From Xylanibacter ruminicola (lineage in GTDB: Bacteria > Bacteroidota > Bacteroidia > Bacteroidales > Bacteroidaceae): a DNA stretch of 64,000 nucleotides. A program made the translations under genes and the position numbers. Each line of letters begins with the position of its first letter. Within the stretch, counting starts at the first letter, position 1. Location of the stretch: contig SUYC01000009.1 in NCBI GenBank assembly GCA_015060625.1, forward strand, positions 1 through 64,000, given 5' to 3'. The notes below the pieces were generated by a model. It worked only from the letters and a program-made list of their open reading frames with translations, did not search any database and was not told the origin of the DNA. Positions 18,229 to 27,035 of this stretch are shown here, piece by piece.

Positions 18229-19374
18229 CTTTTTAAAACATCTTCTGCGTTTATGTTGAGTGTGCTCGAGATACTGCCACTGGCTCTGCACTTTCTCGTT
18301 TGTCTCCATTTCAACGTTGGTTTCGCCCCATTTGAAACCGTACTTCTGATAGCGTGGTATGAGGTCGTAGAACAGCAGGGCATTAGCGCCTTTCTGCTGA
18401 TATTCGGGCAGGATTCCTACCAGCATCAGATCGACACACTCGGCCTTGTGGAACTTGAGTGCTCTCAGACAATGCCACCATCCGAAAGGCCACAGACGAC
18501 CTCGGCGGCACTTCTGCAGCGCGCGGGTCATCGAGGTGATCGAGATGCCCACACCAACAATGTCGTGGTTGGGTGTGTTCCAGTCTTCAATCAAGCAAAC
18601 CAGGTTCATATCGAGCATGGGGAAATACATCTTCAGGTATTCATCTATCTGAGCCTCGGTCATTTGTGAGTAGCCATACAGGTGACCGAAGGTTTTGTTG
18701 ACCACTTCGAGAACCTTGCGGCCAATCTGCTCTTTACCAAACACCTGACTGCGCTTGGGGTGTGCTGGGTGCAGATTATAACGCTTCATCACCAGCTCGG
18801 CAATCTTCTTGAATTTATCGGGGATACCTTCTTTAGGTACGATGAGTTTGAACTCCACGTAGTCGTTGTCTTTCTCCCAACCGCCTAACTGTTCCAGATG
18901 TTTGGGGTAGTAGGGGTAGTTGTAGATAGTGGCCATGGTGCCCATTTGGTCGAAGCCTTCGATGAGCATGCCCTCGGGGTCCATATCGGTGAAGCCTAAC
19001 GGACCAACCATTTCGGTCATGCCTTTCTCGCGGCCCCATTTCTCAGCGGCGTCGAACAAGGCCTTGCTCACCTCCAAATCGTCGATGAAATCTACCCATC
19101 CAAAGCGCACGCTCTGACGGTTCCAGGCATCGTTGGCACGATGATTAATGATAGCGGCTATGCGTCCAGCCACCTTGCCATCCTTGTAAGCCAGGAAATA
19201 TTCGGCTTCGCAAAACTCGAAGGCGGCATTCTTGTCTTTGCTCAAGGTATGCATCTCGTCGCTGAACAAGTTGGGCGCATCGTATTGATTGCCCTTATAC
19301 AAGTCGTAGTGGAAGTCGATAAAGGCTTTAAGACTTTTCTTATCCGTGACTTTTCTAATTTCTACTGCAGACAT
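18211..19374 (-). CDS. GNAT-fold protein, function unknown
   Basis: 387 residues from the ATG at 19374 (MSAVEIRKV). The sequence has the pattern of a Bacteroidetes GNAT-like family: an N-terminal part with FIDFHYDLYKGN and GRIAAIINHRAND, a central EMVGPLGFTDMDPEGMLIEGFD block and a C-terminal acetyltransferase-like region (VDLMLVGILPEYQQKGANALLF) that resembles the acetyl-CoA loop. No substrate can be named. A TATCTTTG box 35 bases upstream makes it the first gene of a long minus-strand run down to uvrC. The last codons fall in a 7-bp repeat, so the C-terminus may vary between strains. Confidence 0.75.
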   Translation of the reverse strand: MSAVEIRKVTDKKSLKAFIDFHYDLYKGNQYDAPNLFSDEMHTLSKDKNAAFEFCEAEYFLAYKDGKVAGRIAAIINHRANDAWNRQSVRFGWVDFIDDLEVSKALFDAAEKWGREKGMTEMVGPLGFTDMDPEGMLIEGFDQMGTMATIYNYPYYPKHLEQLGGWEKDNDYVEFKLIVPKEGIPDKFKKIAELVMKRYNLHPAHPKRSQVFGKEQIGRKVLEVVNKTFGHLYGYSQMTEAQIDEYLKMYFPMLDMNLVCLIEDWNTPNHDIVGVGISITSMTRALQKCRRGRLWPFGWWHCLRALKFHKAECVDLMLVGILPEYQQKGANALLFYDLIPRYQKYGFKWGETNVEMETNEKVQSQWQYLEHTQHKRRRCFKKVLDNR

Positions 19375-19408
19375 ATTCTCTCTTTGTTCGTTAAGCTTAA
19401 AAACGATG

Positions 19409-19416
19409 CAAAGATA
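19409..19416 (-). promoter_or_regulatory. Promoter -7 box of the GNAT-like gene
   Basis: Minus-strand TATCTTTG, 35 bases before the start at 19374. It lies inside the upstream-extended frame, which argues for the downstream start. Confidence 0.6.
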
Positions 19417-19444
19417 ACAAAAATGTGGCAAATAACAAAAAATA

Positions 19445-20605
19445 TTATGATATTTTTCGGCAAACCAGCAGCAGATGGCCTTTCTCGGCGCTTGTTGTGG
19501 CGAAAATATACACGTCGCCGCCGTCTTTCAGTTTTAATCGTTTTCTCAGGTCGGCTACTGATAGTGGGAAGTTTCTGACGGCGATATTGGCTTGGGTGAT
19601 GCCCGCCAGACCTGTTTTCAGTTCTCGTTTGTTCATCGTGCAGATGCGTTCGATAGCAAATCCACGCCCTGGAAAGTCGGGGATGATTTGCTCTGACAGG
19701 AACAAATGGCTGTTTTTATCTGGCTGACTGATGCCGAAACGCTGCGCGATGAGTTGAAAGCATCCGGCTTTCATCACCGATGCGTTGGGTTCGTACAGAT
19801 ATCGGGGATTGGATGGCTGCTGATAAAAATTGCGAATTTCATCGCTTGATGTGTAGCTGAATACCTGTCCGTCGTTTACGCAGAAAACCTTTAGATTGCT
19901 GGCTTTCCGTTCGACCACTAATAGCAGTTCCTTGCACTCGTTGCCAACAGAAACGATATGAACTTCGCTGACATTCCCGACGTCGGAAACGGCTTTCTGC
20001 CAGTCGAGCATGGGCGAGAGTTTTATGATCACGCGAGTGGCTTTTTCGAGCATTTCATCGATAAGTTCCAGCACGTTTGGGGTGCAGTCGGAAATGCCGT
20101 AGGTACGGCCGCCATGCTCGTTCCGTCGGGCTGGGTCGATAAATATCAGATCGGCATGCGCCATCTGGTGCAAATAGGCCACACCGTCGTTGCAAACCAC
20201 ATGGATGTGGTGCAAGCCTAAGCACGTGTAGTTAGCCGATGAAATGGCGCATAATGCCGCCTGCTGCTCTACGTGTACTGCTTCGGTAAAGTTGATCGAC
20301 ATAAATGCCATATCAACGCCAAAACCAGCGGTTAAATCTACTATTCTTTTGCCTTTGCCGGCTATCTGGGCTTTATAGCGGGCTGTGGCTTCGCTCGAGC
20401 ATTGTTCCATCGACAGGTGAGGCGGATACACAATGCCGTCGTTAGCCGCCCATGATGGTATTTTTACGCGCGCTTTCTGCCGGCCTGCTATTTGGTCGAG
20501 TGCATACGTCATCTCTACTTCAGGGTTTTTCTTGCCTTGAAGTGCGAGTTGCCGTACGTCGTCGTTAGCATGACTACGGATAAATGCGAGCGTGGCCTCG
20601 TTCAT
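19445..20605 (-). CDS. Class I SAM-dependent methyltransferase with THUMP-like C-terminus
   Basis: 386 residues. The central Rossmann domain has the SAM-binding DLTAGFGVDMAFM (near residue 92) and a DPARR motif (near 155), where nucleic-acid methyltransferases carry their catalytic motif IV. The N-terminal about 80 residues are helical. The C-terminal about 90 residues match a THUMP-like domain, which in other enzymes binds tRNA. It is probably an RNA methyltransferase, but the target base is unknown. It is the last gene of the operon starting at ruvB, three bases after the FucI-like gene. Confidence 0.78.
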   Translation of the reverse strand: MNEATLAFIRSHANDDVRQLALQGKKNPEVEMTYALDQIAGRQKARVKIPSWAANDGIVYPPHLSMEQCSSEATARYKAQIAGKGKRIVDLTAGFGVDMAFMSINFTEAVHVEQQAALCAISSANYTCLGLHHIHVVCNDGVAYLHQMAHADLIFIDPARRNEHGGRTYGISDCTPNVLELIDEMLEKATRVIIKLSPMLDWQKAVSDVGNVSEVHIVSVGNECKELLLVVERKASNLKVFCVNDGQVFSYTSSDEIRNFYQQPSNPRYLYEPNASVMKAGCFQLIAQRFGISQPDKNSHLFLSEQIIPDFPGRGFAIERICTMNKRELKTGLAGITQANIAVRNFPLSVADLRKRLKLKDGGDVYIFATTSAEKGHLLLVCRKIS

Positions 20606-20608
20606 TGT

Positions 20609-21772
20609 TTATAATGCTGCGATAAAGTCTTCGAACAGCTTGCGGTTCTTTCCTGGTGTGATAATGTGGTGATTACCAATGGGGTGGGTCAGGAAGTAGG
20701 CAGTCTGCTCATTATCAGCCAGTTGTATTACCTGCTGCGTGCGACAGAGGTCGGGTTTGGCCTGATTTTTAACCAGTTCGCCCTCGGCCATGAAACTGCG
20801 CTTCAGATCGCCCGATACCTTGAATACTGTAACAGGTCCTTCCTTCATGAAACCTCTGATTCCAACGCCTATTCCCGACTCAAAATGCGTATCCAGTTCG
20901 TAGCGCTCTACCATATTCAATGGTATGGTGCAATGTGCAAACAGCATTTCGCCTGTTTCGGGGTTAATCTGCGATGGATTAGCCTGGAAACCTGATACGC
21001 CCAGCAAGGCATTGGTGATAGCCATCGATAACATGGCTGGCACATCGCCTTCGCAACCGGCCACAATACCCTCGGCATTCAGCTTGGCCAGTGCCCAGCA
21101 ACCTGTATTATGTACGGCTGTGAGCAAGTCGAAACAACGCAGCGTAAAGCCTTGTAGATTGTGCTTGTTTACAATAGTTTTCAGAGCCTGGTAGATACGA
21201 TCTGGCATCTCGCCTTCGGTTACCTTGTCGATACCCTCTAACAGTTCCGAAATGGGCACTTCTACCAACTCGATACCTAACTTGGTTTTTACGGCTTTTG
21301 GATCGGCTACGCTCGAAATCAGCCAGTCGGAAGGTTCGCCGATAATGCCCAAGCGGGCACCGTTCAGCTGGCGTTTTGCTTCCTGCACCTTCTGTAAGGT
21401 CTGCAGTCGGCGTGCGATGTAATCGGCACTTCCGTGAATAATCTCGCCCTGCAGGTAGTTCTGCTGCAGATACGAGAGAATCTCCATCGATGCCGCCAGC
21501 GAGTTGCTTTTACCCGATGTGAGCAGATAGAAAGGTACCTGTGACTGCTGACGCAACTGGGGCAGCAAGCGCTTGAAAATACCCTCGGTACCGCCTGTGC
21601 GCACATAAATGACCGACAGCGTGTGAGTGCCGTAATCGCTATAATCGTTGCCTTTCAGCGTGTATTCAATCCCTAAGCTACCCAGAAACTCCTGAGTAAC
21701 TGCTCCTACAGCCGCCTCGTCGTGCAGCTCCGAAGTGAGTGTATAAATGGCTATATCCATAGGCTTTAGCAC
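20609..21772 (-). CDS. Hypothetical protein resembling the L-fucose isomerase fold
   Basis: 387 residues. No motif gives a sure function. The N-terminal part (YTLTSELHDEAA, then VIYVRTGGTEG near 58 and LLTSGKSNSLAAS near 82) and the middle (LGIIGEPSDWLISS near 145) look like the alternating alpha/beta domains of L-fucose/L-arabinose isomerase-like proteins. The C-terminal part carries GCEGDVPAMLSMAITNALLG, similar to the metal-site region of that group. An alternative start (MDIAIY) is at 21760. It sits in a housekeeping operon and not with sugar genes, so an isomerase role is only a guess. Confidence 0.6.
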   Translation of the reverse strand: MLKPMDIAIYTLTSELHDEAAVGAVTQEFLGSLGIEYTLKGNDYSDYGTHTLSVIYVRTGGTEGIFKRLLPQLRQQSQVPFYLLTSGKSNSLAASMEILSYLQQNYLQGEIIHGSADYIARRLQTLQKVQEAKRQLNGARLGIIGEPSDWLISSVADPKAVKTKLGIELVEVPISELLEGIDKVTEGEMPDRIYQALKTIVNKHNLQGFTLRCFDLLTAVHNTGCWALAKLNAEGIVAGCEGDVPAMLSMAITNALLGVSGFQANPSQINPETGEMLFAHCTIPLNMVERYELDTHFESGIGVGIRGFMKEGPVTVFKVSGDLKRSFMAEGELVKNQAKPDLCRTQQVIQLADNEQTAYFLTHPIGNHHIITPGKNRKLFEDFIAAL

Positions 21773-21777
21773 CGTGA

Positions 21778-22173
21778 TTAGTGCTTGGAATAGTAATCCA
21801 ATCCTAATTTTACGTTCTCGATGACAGCTTTCGAAGAGTAGGTGGCGCCTGTCACGGCATCAACCTTCATTTTCTTGGCATCCTTTACTTTCATGCCGTT
21901 CCATTTATCCAGCAGGTGTTTCTTCACCTTCAGGAAATACTTGGGTGTTTCCTGGTTTTTCATTGCCTCTATCTTTACCACCTTGTTTTTCTGGATGTAT
22001 ATTTTCAGCGGTGTAGCGCCCAGAAAGCCCTGTACGTCCTTGCCCAGTGTAGTGGTGTTGATTACTGTCATCCCGTTTTCCTTAGTCATCGTGTCGTCGG
22101 CCTTCCAGCTCATCAGCGTGAGGGCGACAACCATCAGTGAGCAACAGCTCACAGTCATCATTAATTTCTTCAT
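21778..22173 (-). CDS. Exported FMN-binding domain protein
   Basis: 131 residues with a hydrophobic N-terminal signal (about 4-22). The rest is an FMN-binding domain like that of NqrC/RnfG. The flavinylation motif is DAVTGATYS (residues 105-113), where the last hydroxyl residue would carry FMN through a phosphoester bond. Such proteins pass electrons at the outer face of the inner membrane. It lies five bases before the FucI-like gene and 17 bases after ybeY. No flavin transferase gene is seen in the window. Confidence 0.85.
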   Translation of the reverse strand: MKKLMMTVSCCSLMVVALTLMSWKADDTMTKENGMTVINTTTLGKDVQGFLGATPLKIYIQKNKVVKIEAMKNQETPKYFLKVKKHLLDKWNGMKVKDAKKMKVDAVTGATYSSKAVIENVKLGLDYYSKH

Positions 22174-22190
22174 ATCTCTCCTATAAAAAC

Positions 22191-22610
22191 TTATTCTTCT
22201 TTCAGCATTTCAAGTGCTTTATTCTCGGCGGCTTCCATTATTTCGCGCTCGCCTGGGCCCTTGTCGTTAATACCGCACAGGTGCAGAATGCCGTGGATGA
22301 TTACACGGTGCAGCTCCTCGTCGTATGGTCGTCCGTACTTGTCGGCGTTGGTAAATACGGTATCGACAGAAATGTAGATATCACCGCTGATGGTTTTACC
22401 CTCGCAGTAGTCGAAGGTGATGATATCCGTGTAGTAGTCGTGACCTAAGAATTGGTTGTTTACTTCGAGAATTTTCTCGTCGTTCACGAACAAATAGCCG
22501 ATTTCACCGACTTTCTTTCCATAACTGGCGGCCACTTTGCGAATCCAGTTAGTAGTCTCTCGCTTTTTGATGTTAGGGAATTTAACTCCCTCTGCTTCGT
22601 ATATAATCAT
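22191..22610 (-). CDS. ybeY: Endoribonuclease YbeY (rRNA maturation factor)
   Basis: 139 residues. YbeY is a zinc-dependent RNase needed for 16S rRNA 3'-end processing and ribosome quality control. The core HGILHLCGIND shows the first two histidines of the usual H-x3-H-x5-H motif, but the third position is aspartate, an apparent lineage-specific change. The conserved arginine region and FLGHDYYTDIITFDY are present. It starts two bases after the coaD stop. Confidence 0.9.
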   Translation of the reverse strand: MIIYEAEGVKFPNIKKRETTNWIRKVAASYGKKVGEIGYLFVNDEKILEVNNQFLGHDYYTDIITFDYCEGKTISGDIYISVDTVFTNADKYGRPYDEELHRVIIHGILHLCGINDKGPGEREIMEAAENKALEMLKEE

Positions 22611-22612
22611 AG

Positions 22613-23062
22613 TTAATTTTTTTTCGGTATGTAAGCACTCACATCTACGCCAAAGTGCTGCAGCTCTCGCACAGCGCTCGACGAAACGCTGGCCAGCTCG
22701 GGCTCAGTGTAAAGCAGGATGGTTTCGATGCCTCCCAGTCGGCGGTTAAAATCGGCCTGCCATTGCTCGTATTCAAAGTCGCTTGCTGTGCGCACGCCTT
22801 TTACGATGAATTGGGCGTTTTCGGCTTTGGCAAAGTCCATTGCTAAACCGTTGTAAACTTTCACTTCTATGCGAGTATCGTCGGCATAGAGTGCTTTGAT
22901 GGCCTGCATGCGCTCCTCGGCTTGGGGCATATCGGGCTTGTGCACATTGTCGCCTACCACGCCGATTACCAATCGGTCGAAGAGTGGTAATGCGCGTCGC
23001 ACGATAGAATCGTGGCCAATGGTGAAGGGATTGAAACTTCCCACGAATATTCCTGTTCTCAT
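22613..23062 (-). CDS. coaD: Phosphopantetheine adenylyltransferase
   Basis: 149 residues from the ATG at 23062. It transfers AMP from ATP to 4'-phosphopantetheine, the fourth step of CoA synthesis. The nucleotidyltransferase motif is GSFNPFTIGH near the N-terminus, followed by VKGVRTASDFEYE (about 85) and the SVSSSAVREL loop (about 125). The frame extends to 23101 but would then overlap the ruvB 3' end; the ATG at 23062 leaves one base between the two genes. The other CoA genes of the window are at 39.5-43.5 kb. Confidence 0.95.
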   Translation of the reverse strand: MRTGIFVGSFNPFTIGHDSIVRRALPLFDRLVIGVVGDNVHKPDMPQAEERMQAIKALYADDTRIEVKVYNGLAMDFAKAENAQFIVKGVRTASDFEYEQWQADFNRRLGGIETILLYTEPELASVSSSAVRELQHFGVDVSAYIPKKN

Positions 23063-23063
23063 A

Positions 23064-24101
23064 TCAGTCGAAGAGATTAGGTTGCATGATGTTGCCACCA
23101 TACGGGTTGCGCCCGAAGTGCTTGTAAGCCAGTTCGGTAACCATGCGGCCGCGAGGAGTTCGCTTGATGAAGCCTTCCATGATAAGGAATGGCTCGTAAA
23201 CCTCTTCTACGGTGCCGGCATCTTCGCCGATGGCTGTAGCGATAGTGGTGATGCCCACAGGTCCGCCACGAAACTTATCGATGATGGTGAGCAGAATCTT
23301 ATTATCGATTTCATCGAGTCCATACTTATCGATGTTGAGGGCTGTGAGTGCCACGCGGGTAATCTTGGTGTCGATGGTGCCGTTGCCTTTCACCTGTGCA
23401 AAGTCGCGCACGCGGCGTAACAAGGCATTGGCGATACGTGGCGTTCCACGCGAACGCCCTGCAATCTCCAAGGCAGCATCTTCGGTAATGGGCACACCTA
23501 AGATGTTAGCCGAACGCTCGATGATGGCCTGCAGCGTTTCGGGCTCGTAGTACTCCAGGTGCATGTTGATACCGAAACGTGCGCGCAACGGGGCTGTGAG
23601 CAGTCCGCTACGGGTGGTAGCGCCTACCAGTGTGAACGGGTTCAAGTCGATCTGGATGCTGCGTGCCGACGGGCCTTTGTCAATCATGATGTCAATGCGA
23701 TAATCCTCCATGGCGCTGTAGAGATATTCCTCGACTACAGGCGAGAGACGGTGGATTTCGTCGATAAAAAGCACGTCGTTCTTTTCGAGCGAAGTCAGAA
23801 TGCCAGCCAGGTCGCCTGGCTTATCGAGCACAGGTCCGCTGGTAATCTTGAAACCAACACCCAGTTCGTTGGCAATGATATTCGAGAGGGTTGTTTTTCC
23901 CAGTCCTGGAGGACCGTGCAGGAGTGTGTGATCCAGTGGCTCGCCACGATATTTGGCGGCCTCTACAAACACCTCTAAATTCTCTACAACCTTTTTCTGA
24001 CCGCTAAAGTCACAAAAGCTTAGCGGTCGTAAAGCGTTCTCAAAGTCCTTTTCGCCTTGAGAGAAGCGTTCTTCACGAATATCGAAATCTTCGTCCATCA
24101 T
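23064..24101 (-). CDS. ruvB: Holliday junction branch migration helicase RuvB
   Basis: 345 residues. An AAA+ motor with Walker [10 protein letters not shown] near residue 62, Walker B and sensor DEIHRLS near 112, arginine finger region [18 protein letters not shown] and a C-terminal winged helix ([18 protein letters not shown]). With RuvA it drives branch migration of Holliday junctions. Two ATGs are in tandem at 24101 and 24098. It opens a six-gene minus-strand operon with gaps of 1-17 bases. Confidence 0.97.
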   Translation of the reverse strand: MMDEDFDIREERFSQGEKDFENALRPLSFCDFSGQKKVVENLEVFVEAAKYRGEPLDHTLLHGPPGLGKTTLSNIIANELGVGFKITSGPVLDKPGDLAGILTSLEKNDVLFIDEIHRLSPVVEEYLYSAMEDYRIDIMIDKGPSARSIQIDLNPFTLVGATTRSGLLTAPLRARFGINMHLEYYEPETLQAIIERSANILGVPITEDAALEIAGRSRGTPRIANALLRRVRDFAQVKGNGTIDTKITRVALTALNIDKYGLDEIDNKILLTIIDKFRGGPVGITTIATAIGEDAGTVEEVYEPFLIMEGFIKRTPRGRMVTELAYKHFGRNPYGGNIMQPNLFD

Positions 24102-24112
24102 ATTTTCGTGTG

Positions 24113-24120
24113 CAAAATTA
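24113..24120 (-). promoter_or_regulatory. Promoter -7 box of the ruvB operon
   Basis: Minus-strand TAATTTTG, 12 bases before the ruvB start. It overlaps the end of the lemA terminator region. Confidence 0.5.
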
Positions 24121-24121
24121 C

Positions 24122-24156
24122 GAAAAAAGCCACAGACTACAAAAAAATCTGTGGCT
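24122..24156 (-). terminator. Terminator after lemA
   Basis: Minus-strand hairpin with a perfect 9-bp stem (AGCCACAGA with TCTGTGGCT), followed by six T. Confidence 0.8.
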
Positions 24157-24184
24157 ATTTATAATTTTTTACTTTTTTGCTTAT

Positions 24185-24763
24185 TTACTTTTTAAAGGCT
24201 TCATCGAGGTCGGGATAGTTCTTTTTCTTCTCGTCGTCCACCTTCAGATACTCTTTCAGGTCGAAATGCAGCATCTGTGCAACAATGCTTGATGGCCACT
24301 GGCGCACCATGCGGTTCATTTTGGTGGCGGTATCGTTGTAAACCATGCGCGACATGCGCACGTTCTCCTCGTATTGAGCCTGTCCTTCCTGTGCTTTCTT
24401 GTAGAGTTCGCTGGCTTTCAATTCAGGATACTGCTCAACCACTACGTTCAGACGGCCCATCATCTGGCTTAGCAGGTCGGACTGTGCGTTGATGCCTGCT
24501 GGTGTGGCGGCCGACGTGTGGCCACCGCGGGCTTCGATGGTCTGGATAATTGTTTCGCTCTCGTGCTTAGCATACTGTGCTGCTGTTTTGGCCATCGCTA
24601 CTACTGCATCGAAACGCGAATTGAGCTGAACCTCGATCTGGCTCAGGGCGTTTTTGCACATTTCATCGAGACTTACCAAGCTGCGCTGGGTTGAGATGAA
24701 GTAGCCGATAACAACGACGGCCAATGCGACGATAATGCCGAAAAATACTCCTAATGCTTGCAT
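24185..24763 (-). CDS. LemA family protein
   Basis: 192 residues. A short N-terminal membrane anchor (about 3-24) is followed by a long alpha-helical domain; the family marks SQIEVQLNSRFD, LNVVVEQYPELKASELY and VYNDTATKMNRMVRQWPSS are all present. The topology puts a few residues outside the anchor and the helices on the other side. Function is not established. It has its own divergent promoter and terminator, so it is probably a single-gene unit. Confidence 0.93.
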   Translation of the reverse strand: MQALGVFFGIIVALAVVVIGYFISTQRSLVSLDEMCKNALSQIEVQLNSRFDAVVAMAKTAAQYAKHESETIIQTIEARGGHTSAATPAGINAQSDLLSQMMGRLNVVVEQYPELKASELYKKAQEGQAQYEENVRMSRMVYNDTATKMNRMVRQWPSSIVAQMLHFDLKEYLKVDDEKKKNYPDLDEAFKK

Positions 24764-24791
24764 AATTCAAAATTTTATGGTTTAATAGGGG

Positions 24792-24799
24792 CAAAGATA
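24792..24799 (-). promoter_or_regulatory. Promoter -7 box of lemA
   Basis: Minus-strand TATCTTTG, 28 bases before the start codon; divergent from 24813-24820. Confidence 0.6.
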
Positions 24800-24812
24800 C
24801 AAAAAGATTTCG

Positions 24813-24820
24813 TAACTTTG
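24813..24820 (+). promoter_or_regulatory. Promoter -7 box of the esterase gene
   Basis: TAACTTTG, 20 bases before the ATG at 24841. Confidence 0.6.
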
Positions 24821-24840
24821 CCACCAAAACTTAAAAAAAA

Positions 24841-25971
24841 ATGAAAAAAGTGTTTTTGATAGCTTTCGCAGCTATGTTGTGCCAACAACTGCTGGCCATT
24901 ACTACCATGCCTATTCAAGGCGAAGTAATCAAACCTACTGATGCTCACATCCAATATGCGGGGCGCATTAGTTTTACGAATCCTGAACGCCCGGCGTTTA
25001 ATTTCCCTGGTGTGCAGATAGTGGCAGCCTTCGAGGGCACCTCTTTGCGCATGCTGGCCAAGCCGCAGAGTGGTTATTTTGTGGCTCAGATTGACAAGGC
25101 CGAGCCTTTTAAGGTGGCTTTTCGTGGTGAGCGCGATTCGCTGGTGACCTTGGCTACAGCGCTGGCAGATGGTGTGCACACGGTTAAACTGATGTATGCC
25201 ATCGAGGGTTATGAGTTTTATCCTGAGTTTTGGGGCTTTGTGCTCGATAAGGGCAAAAAGCTGGTTGATGCGCCTGCATTGCCATCAAGAAAGATAGAAT
25301 TCATCGGCAATTCGATTACTTGCGGCTATGGTAACGAGGGATTGAAGAAGGAGGAGCATTTCGACTATGCTACCGAGAATCATTATTACTCGTATGCCTC
25401 GATAACAGCGCGCAATCTGAATGCCCAGCACTGGGTGGTGGCTCGCAGTGGTATTGGTGCTTATCGCAACTACGACGGTCCCAAGACGGGCAACCCCGAG
25501 TCGAACATGCTGGTGCAGTACGAGTATGTCGGCTATGCCTGGAAGCCGGAACTGCGCCACGAGGCTACTTTCTTGCGCGAAAAATGGGATTTCGGCCGTT
25601 ATCAGCCTGATGTGATCTGCATCAATCTGGGTACCAACGATACTTCGACCAACAACTACGACCTGAAGCTGCTGAAGCAGAACTACAAGAAGCTGCTACA
25701 GCTGGTGCGCCTGCATAACCCCAAGGCTAAGATTGTGTTCCTGTCGGGTTCGATGCTGTATAACAAGGAGTTGCAGCAGGTGAAGCAGTTGCTCGACGAG
25801 GTGACTGCCGAGGCTAAGAAAGCTGGTGATAATGCGGTTTATCGCTTTGATATGGCGCCTATTTCGGGCAACGAGTGGTATGGCAACGATTGGCATCCCA
25901 ATGTGTATCAGGACGAAAAGATGGCTGGCGAACTCACAGCCTATCTGCGTTCGCTCATGGGTTGGTTCTAA
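24841..25971 (+). CDS. Secreted SGNH esterase, CE2-like (acetyl-xylan-type deacetylase)
   Basis: 376 residues with a signal peptide (about 1-19). An N-terminal beta-sandwich (about 25-140) is followed by an SGNH hydrolase domain. The catalytic serine lies in FIGNSITCGYG (about 157), the oxyanion asparagine in NLGTNDTS (about 262) and the catalytic pair in DWHPN near the C-terminus. This two-domain layout is that of carbohydrate esterase family 2, which removes acetyl groups from xylan or mannan. No polysaccharide locus surrounds it, so it may be a lone deacetylase. The stop is 14 bases from the stop of the convergent dus gene. Confidence 0.87.
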   Translation: MKKVFLIAFAAMLCQQLLAITTMPIQGEVIKPTDAHIQYAGRISFTNPERPAFNFPGVQIVAAFEGTSLRMLAKPQSGYFVAQIDKAEPFKVAFRGERDSLVTLATALADGVHTVKLMYAIEGYEFYPEFWGFVLDKGKKLVDAPALPSRKIEFIGNSITCGYGNEGLKKEEHFDYATENHYYSYASITARNLNAQHWVVARSGIGAYRNYDGPKTGNPESNMLVQYEYVGYAWKPELRHEATFLREKWDFGRYQPDVICINLGTNDTSTNNYDLKLLKQNYKKLLQLVRLHNPKAKIVFLSGSMLYNKELQQVKQLLDEVTAEAKKAGDNAVYRFDMAPISGNEWYGNDWHPNVYQDEKMAGELTAYLRSLMGWF

Positions 25972-25985
25972 TGAAAAAGAAAGGA

Positions 25986-26933
25986 TTATCCGAGCAGCTT
26001 TCGAGTATCCTCCAGTATCTGCATGAGCTCATCCATTTTTTCGGCTCGCAGCATGGCGATACGGGTTTGGCGGAAATCGGGTATCCCTTTAAATATAGGT
26101 GTGGCAGCGAGGTGTCTTCTGGTATGGAGGATGCCTCGTTTTTCGTCGATACGTTCTACGTTGATGCGCAGCAGCTCTTCGAGGATGTCGAGTTTCTGAT
26201 TGAAGTCGAGCTCTTCGCGACTGAAAATCCATGGGCATCCGAAGGTGGCGCGGCCAATCATGATGGCATCCACGCCGAAAGTTTTGAATGCCTCGTCGGC
26301 CTCGTCAAGGTTGTGTATATCGCCATTACCTATAATAGGAATATGTATGCGTGGGTTGCGTTTTACTTCGCCAATCAGCGTCCAGTCGGCCTCGCCTGTG
26401 TACATCTGACTGCGCGTTCGGCCATGAATGGTAAGCGCTTTAATGCCGCAGTCCTGCAGCTGTTCGGCCAGTTCGGTGATAATCAGCTGTTCGTGGTTCC
26501 ATCCCAAGCGCGTTTTCACGGTTACGGGCAGTTTCACGGCATCTACCACCTTGCTGGTAATCTCCAGCATCTTGGGTATGTTCTGCAGCATGCCTGCTCC
26601 AGCGCCTTTGCCTGCCACCTTTTTTACTGGGCAGCCAAAGTTCAGGTCGATCAAATCCGGACCGGCTTGTTCCACGATTTTTGCCGCTTCGACCATTGCC
26701 TCCACGTCGCGACCGTAGATCTGAATGCCTACGGGGCGCTCGGTATCGCTGATGGTGAGCTTCGAGATGGTTGATTTTACATCGCGTATCAGCGCTTCGG
26801 CGCTCACGAACTCAGTATATACCATCGCTGCTCCGTACCGCTTGCAAAGCAGTCGGAAACCAATATCAGTTACATCCTCCATCGGTGCCAAAAACACCGG
26901 GTTTTGTCCAAATTCTATATTGCCTATCTTCAT
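25986..26933 (-). CDS. dusB: tRNA-dihydrouridine synthase
   Basis: 315 residues from the ATG at 26933 (MKIGNIEFG). It is an FMN-dependent TIM barrel that reduces uridines in the tRNA D-loop with NADPH. The N-terminal LAPMEDVTD, the catalytic cysteine in LNFGCPVKKVAGKGAG (about 100), KTRLGW and the FMN phosphate-binding GNGDIHN and MIGRATFGCPW are present. The frame extends to 26954, past a plausible start into the promoter. The DusB assignment follows the family's typical motifs; subfamily is slightly less sure than family. Confidence 0.93.
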   Translation of the reverse strand: MKIGNIEFGQNPVFLAPMEDVTDIGFRLLCKRYGAAMVYTEFVSAEALIRDVKSTISKLTISDTERPVGIQIYGRDVEAMVEAAKIVEQAGPDLIDLNFGCPVKKVAGKGAGAGMLQNIPKMLEITSKVVDAVKLPVTVKTRLGWNHEQLIITELAEQLQDCGIKALTIHGRTRSQMYTGEADWTLIGEVKRNPRIHIPIIGNGDIHNLDEADEAFKTFGVDAIMIGRATFGCPWIFSREELDFNQKLDILEELLRINVERIDEKRGILHTRRHLAATPIFKGIPDFRQTRIAMLRAEKMDELMQILEDTRKLLG

Positions 26934-26941
26934 TTCGCGTG

Positions 26942-26949
26942 CAAAGTTA
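26942..26949 (-). promoter_or_regulatory. Promoter -7 box of the dus gene
   Basis: Minus-strand TAACTTTG immediately upstream of the start at 26933. Confidence 0.5.
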
Positions 26950-26992
26950 AGCATTTTTTCTGAAAATGTTTGGTTGGTTCGAAATAATCATG

Positions 26993-27000
26993 TATTTTTG
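26993..27000 (+). promoter_or_regulatory. Promoter -7 box of the DUF2851-dprA pair
   Basis: TATTTTTG, 35 bases before the ATG at 27036. Confidence 0.6.
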
Positions 27001-27035
27001 TACACAAATTTTTTACTTATAGCTAAATAATCAGG

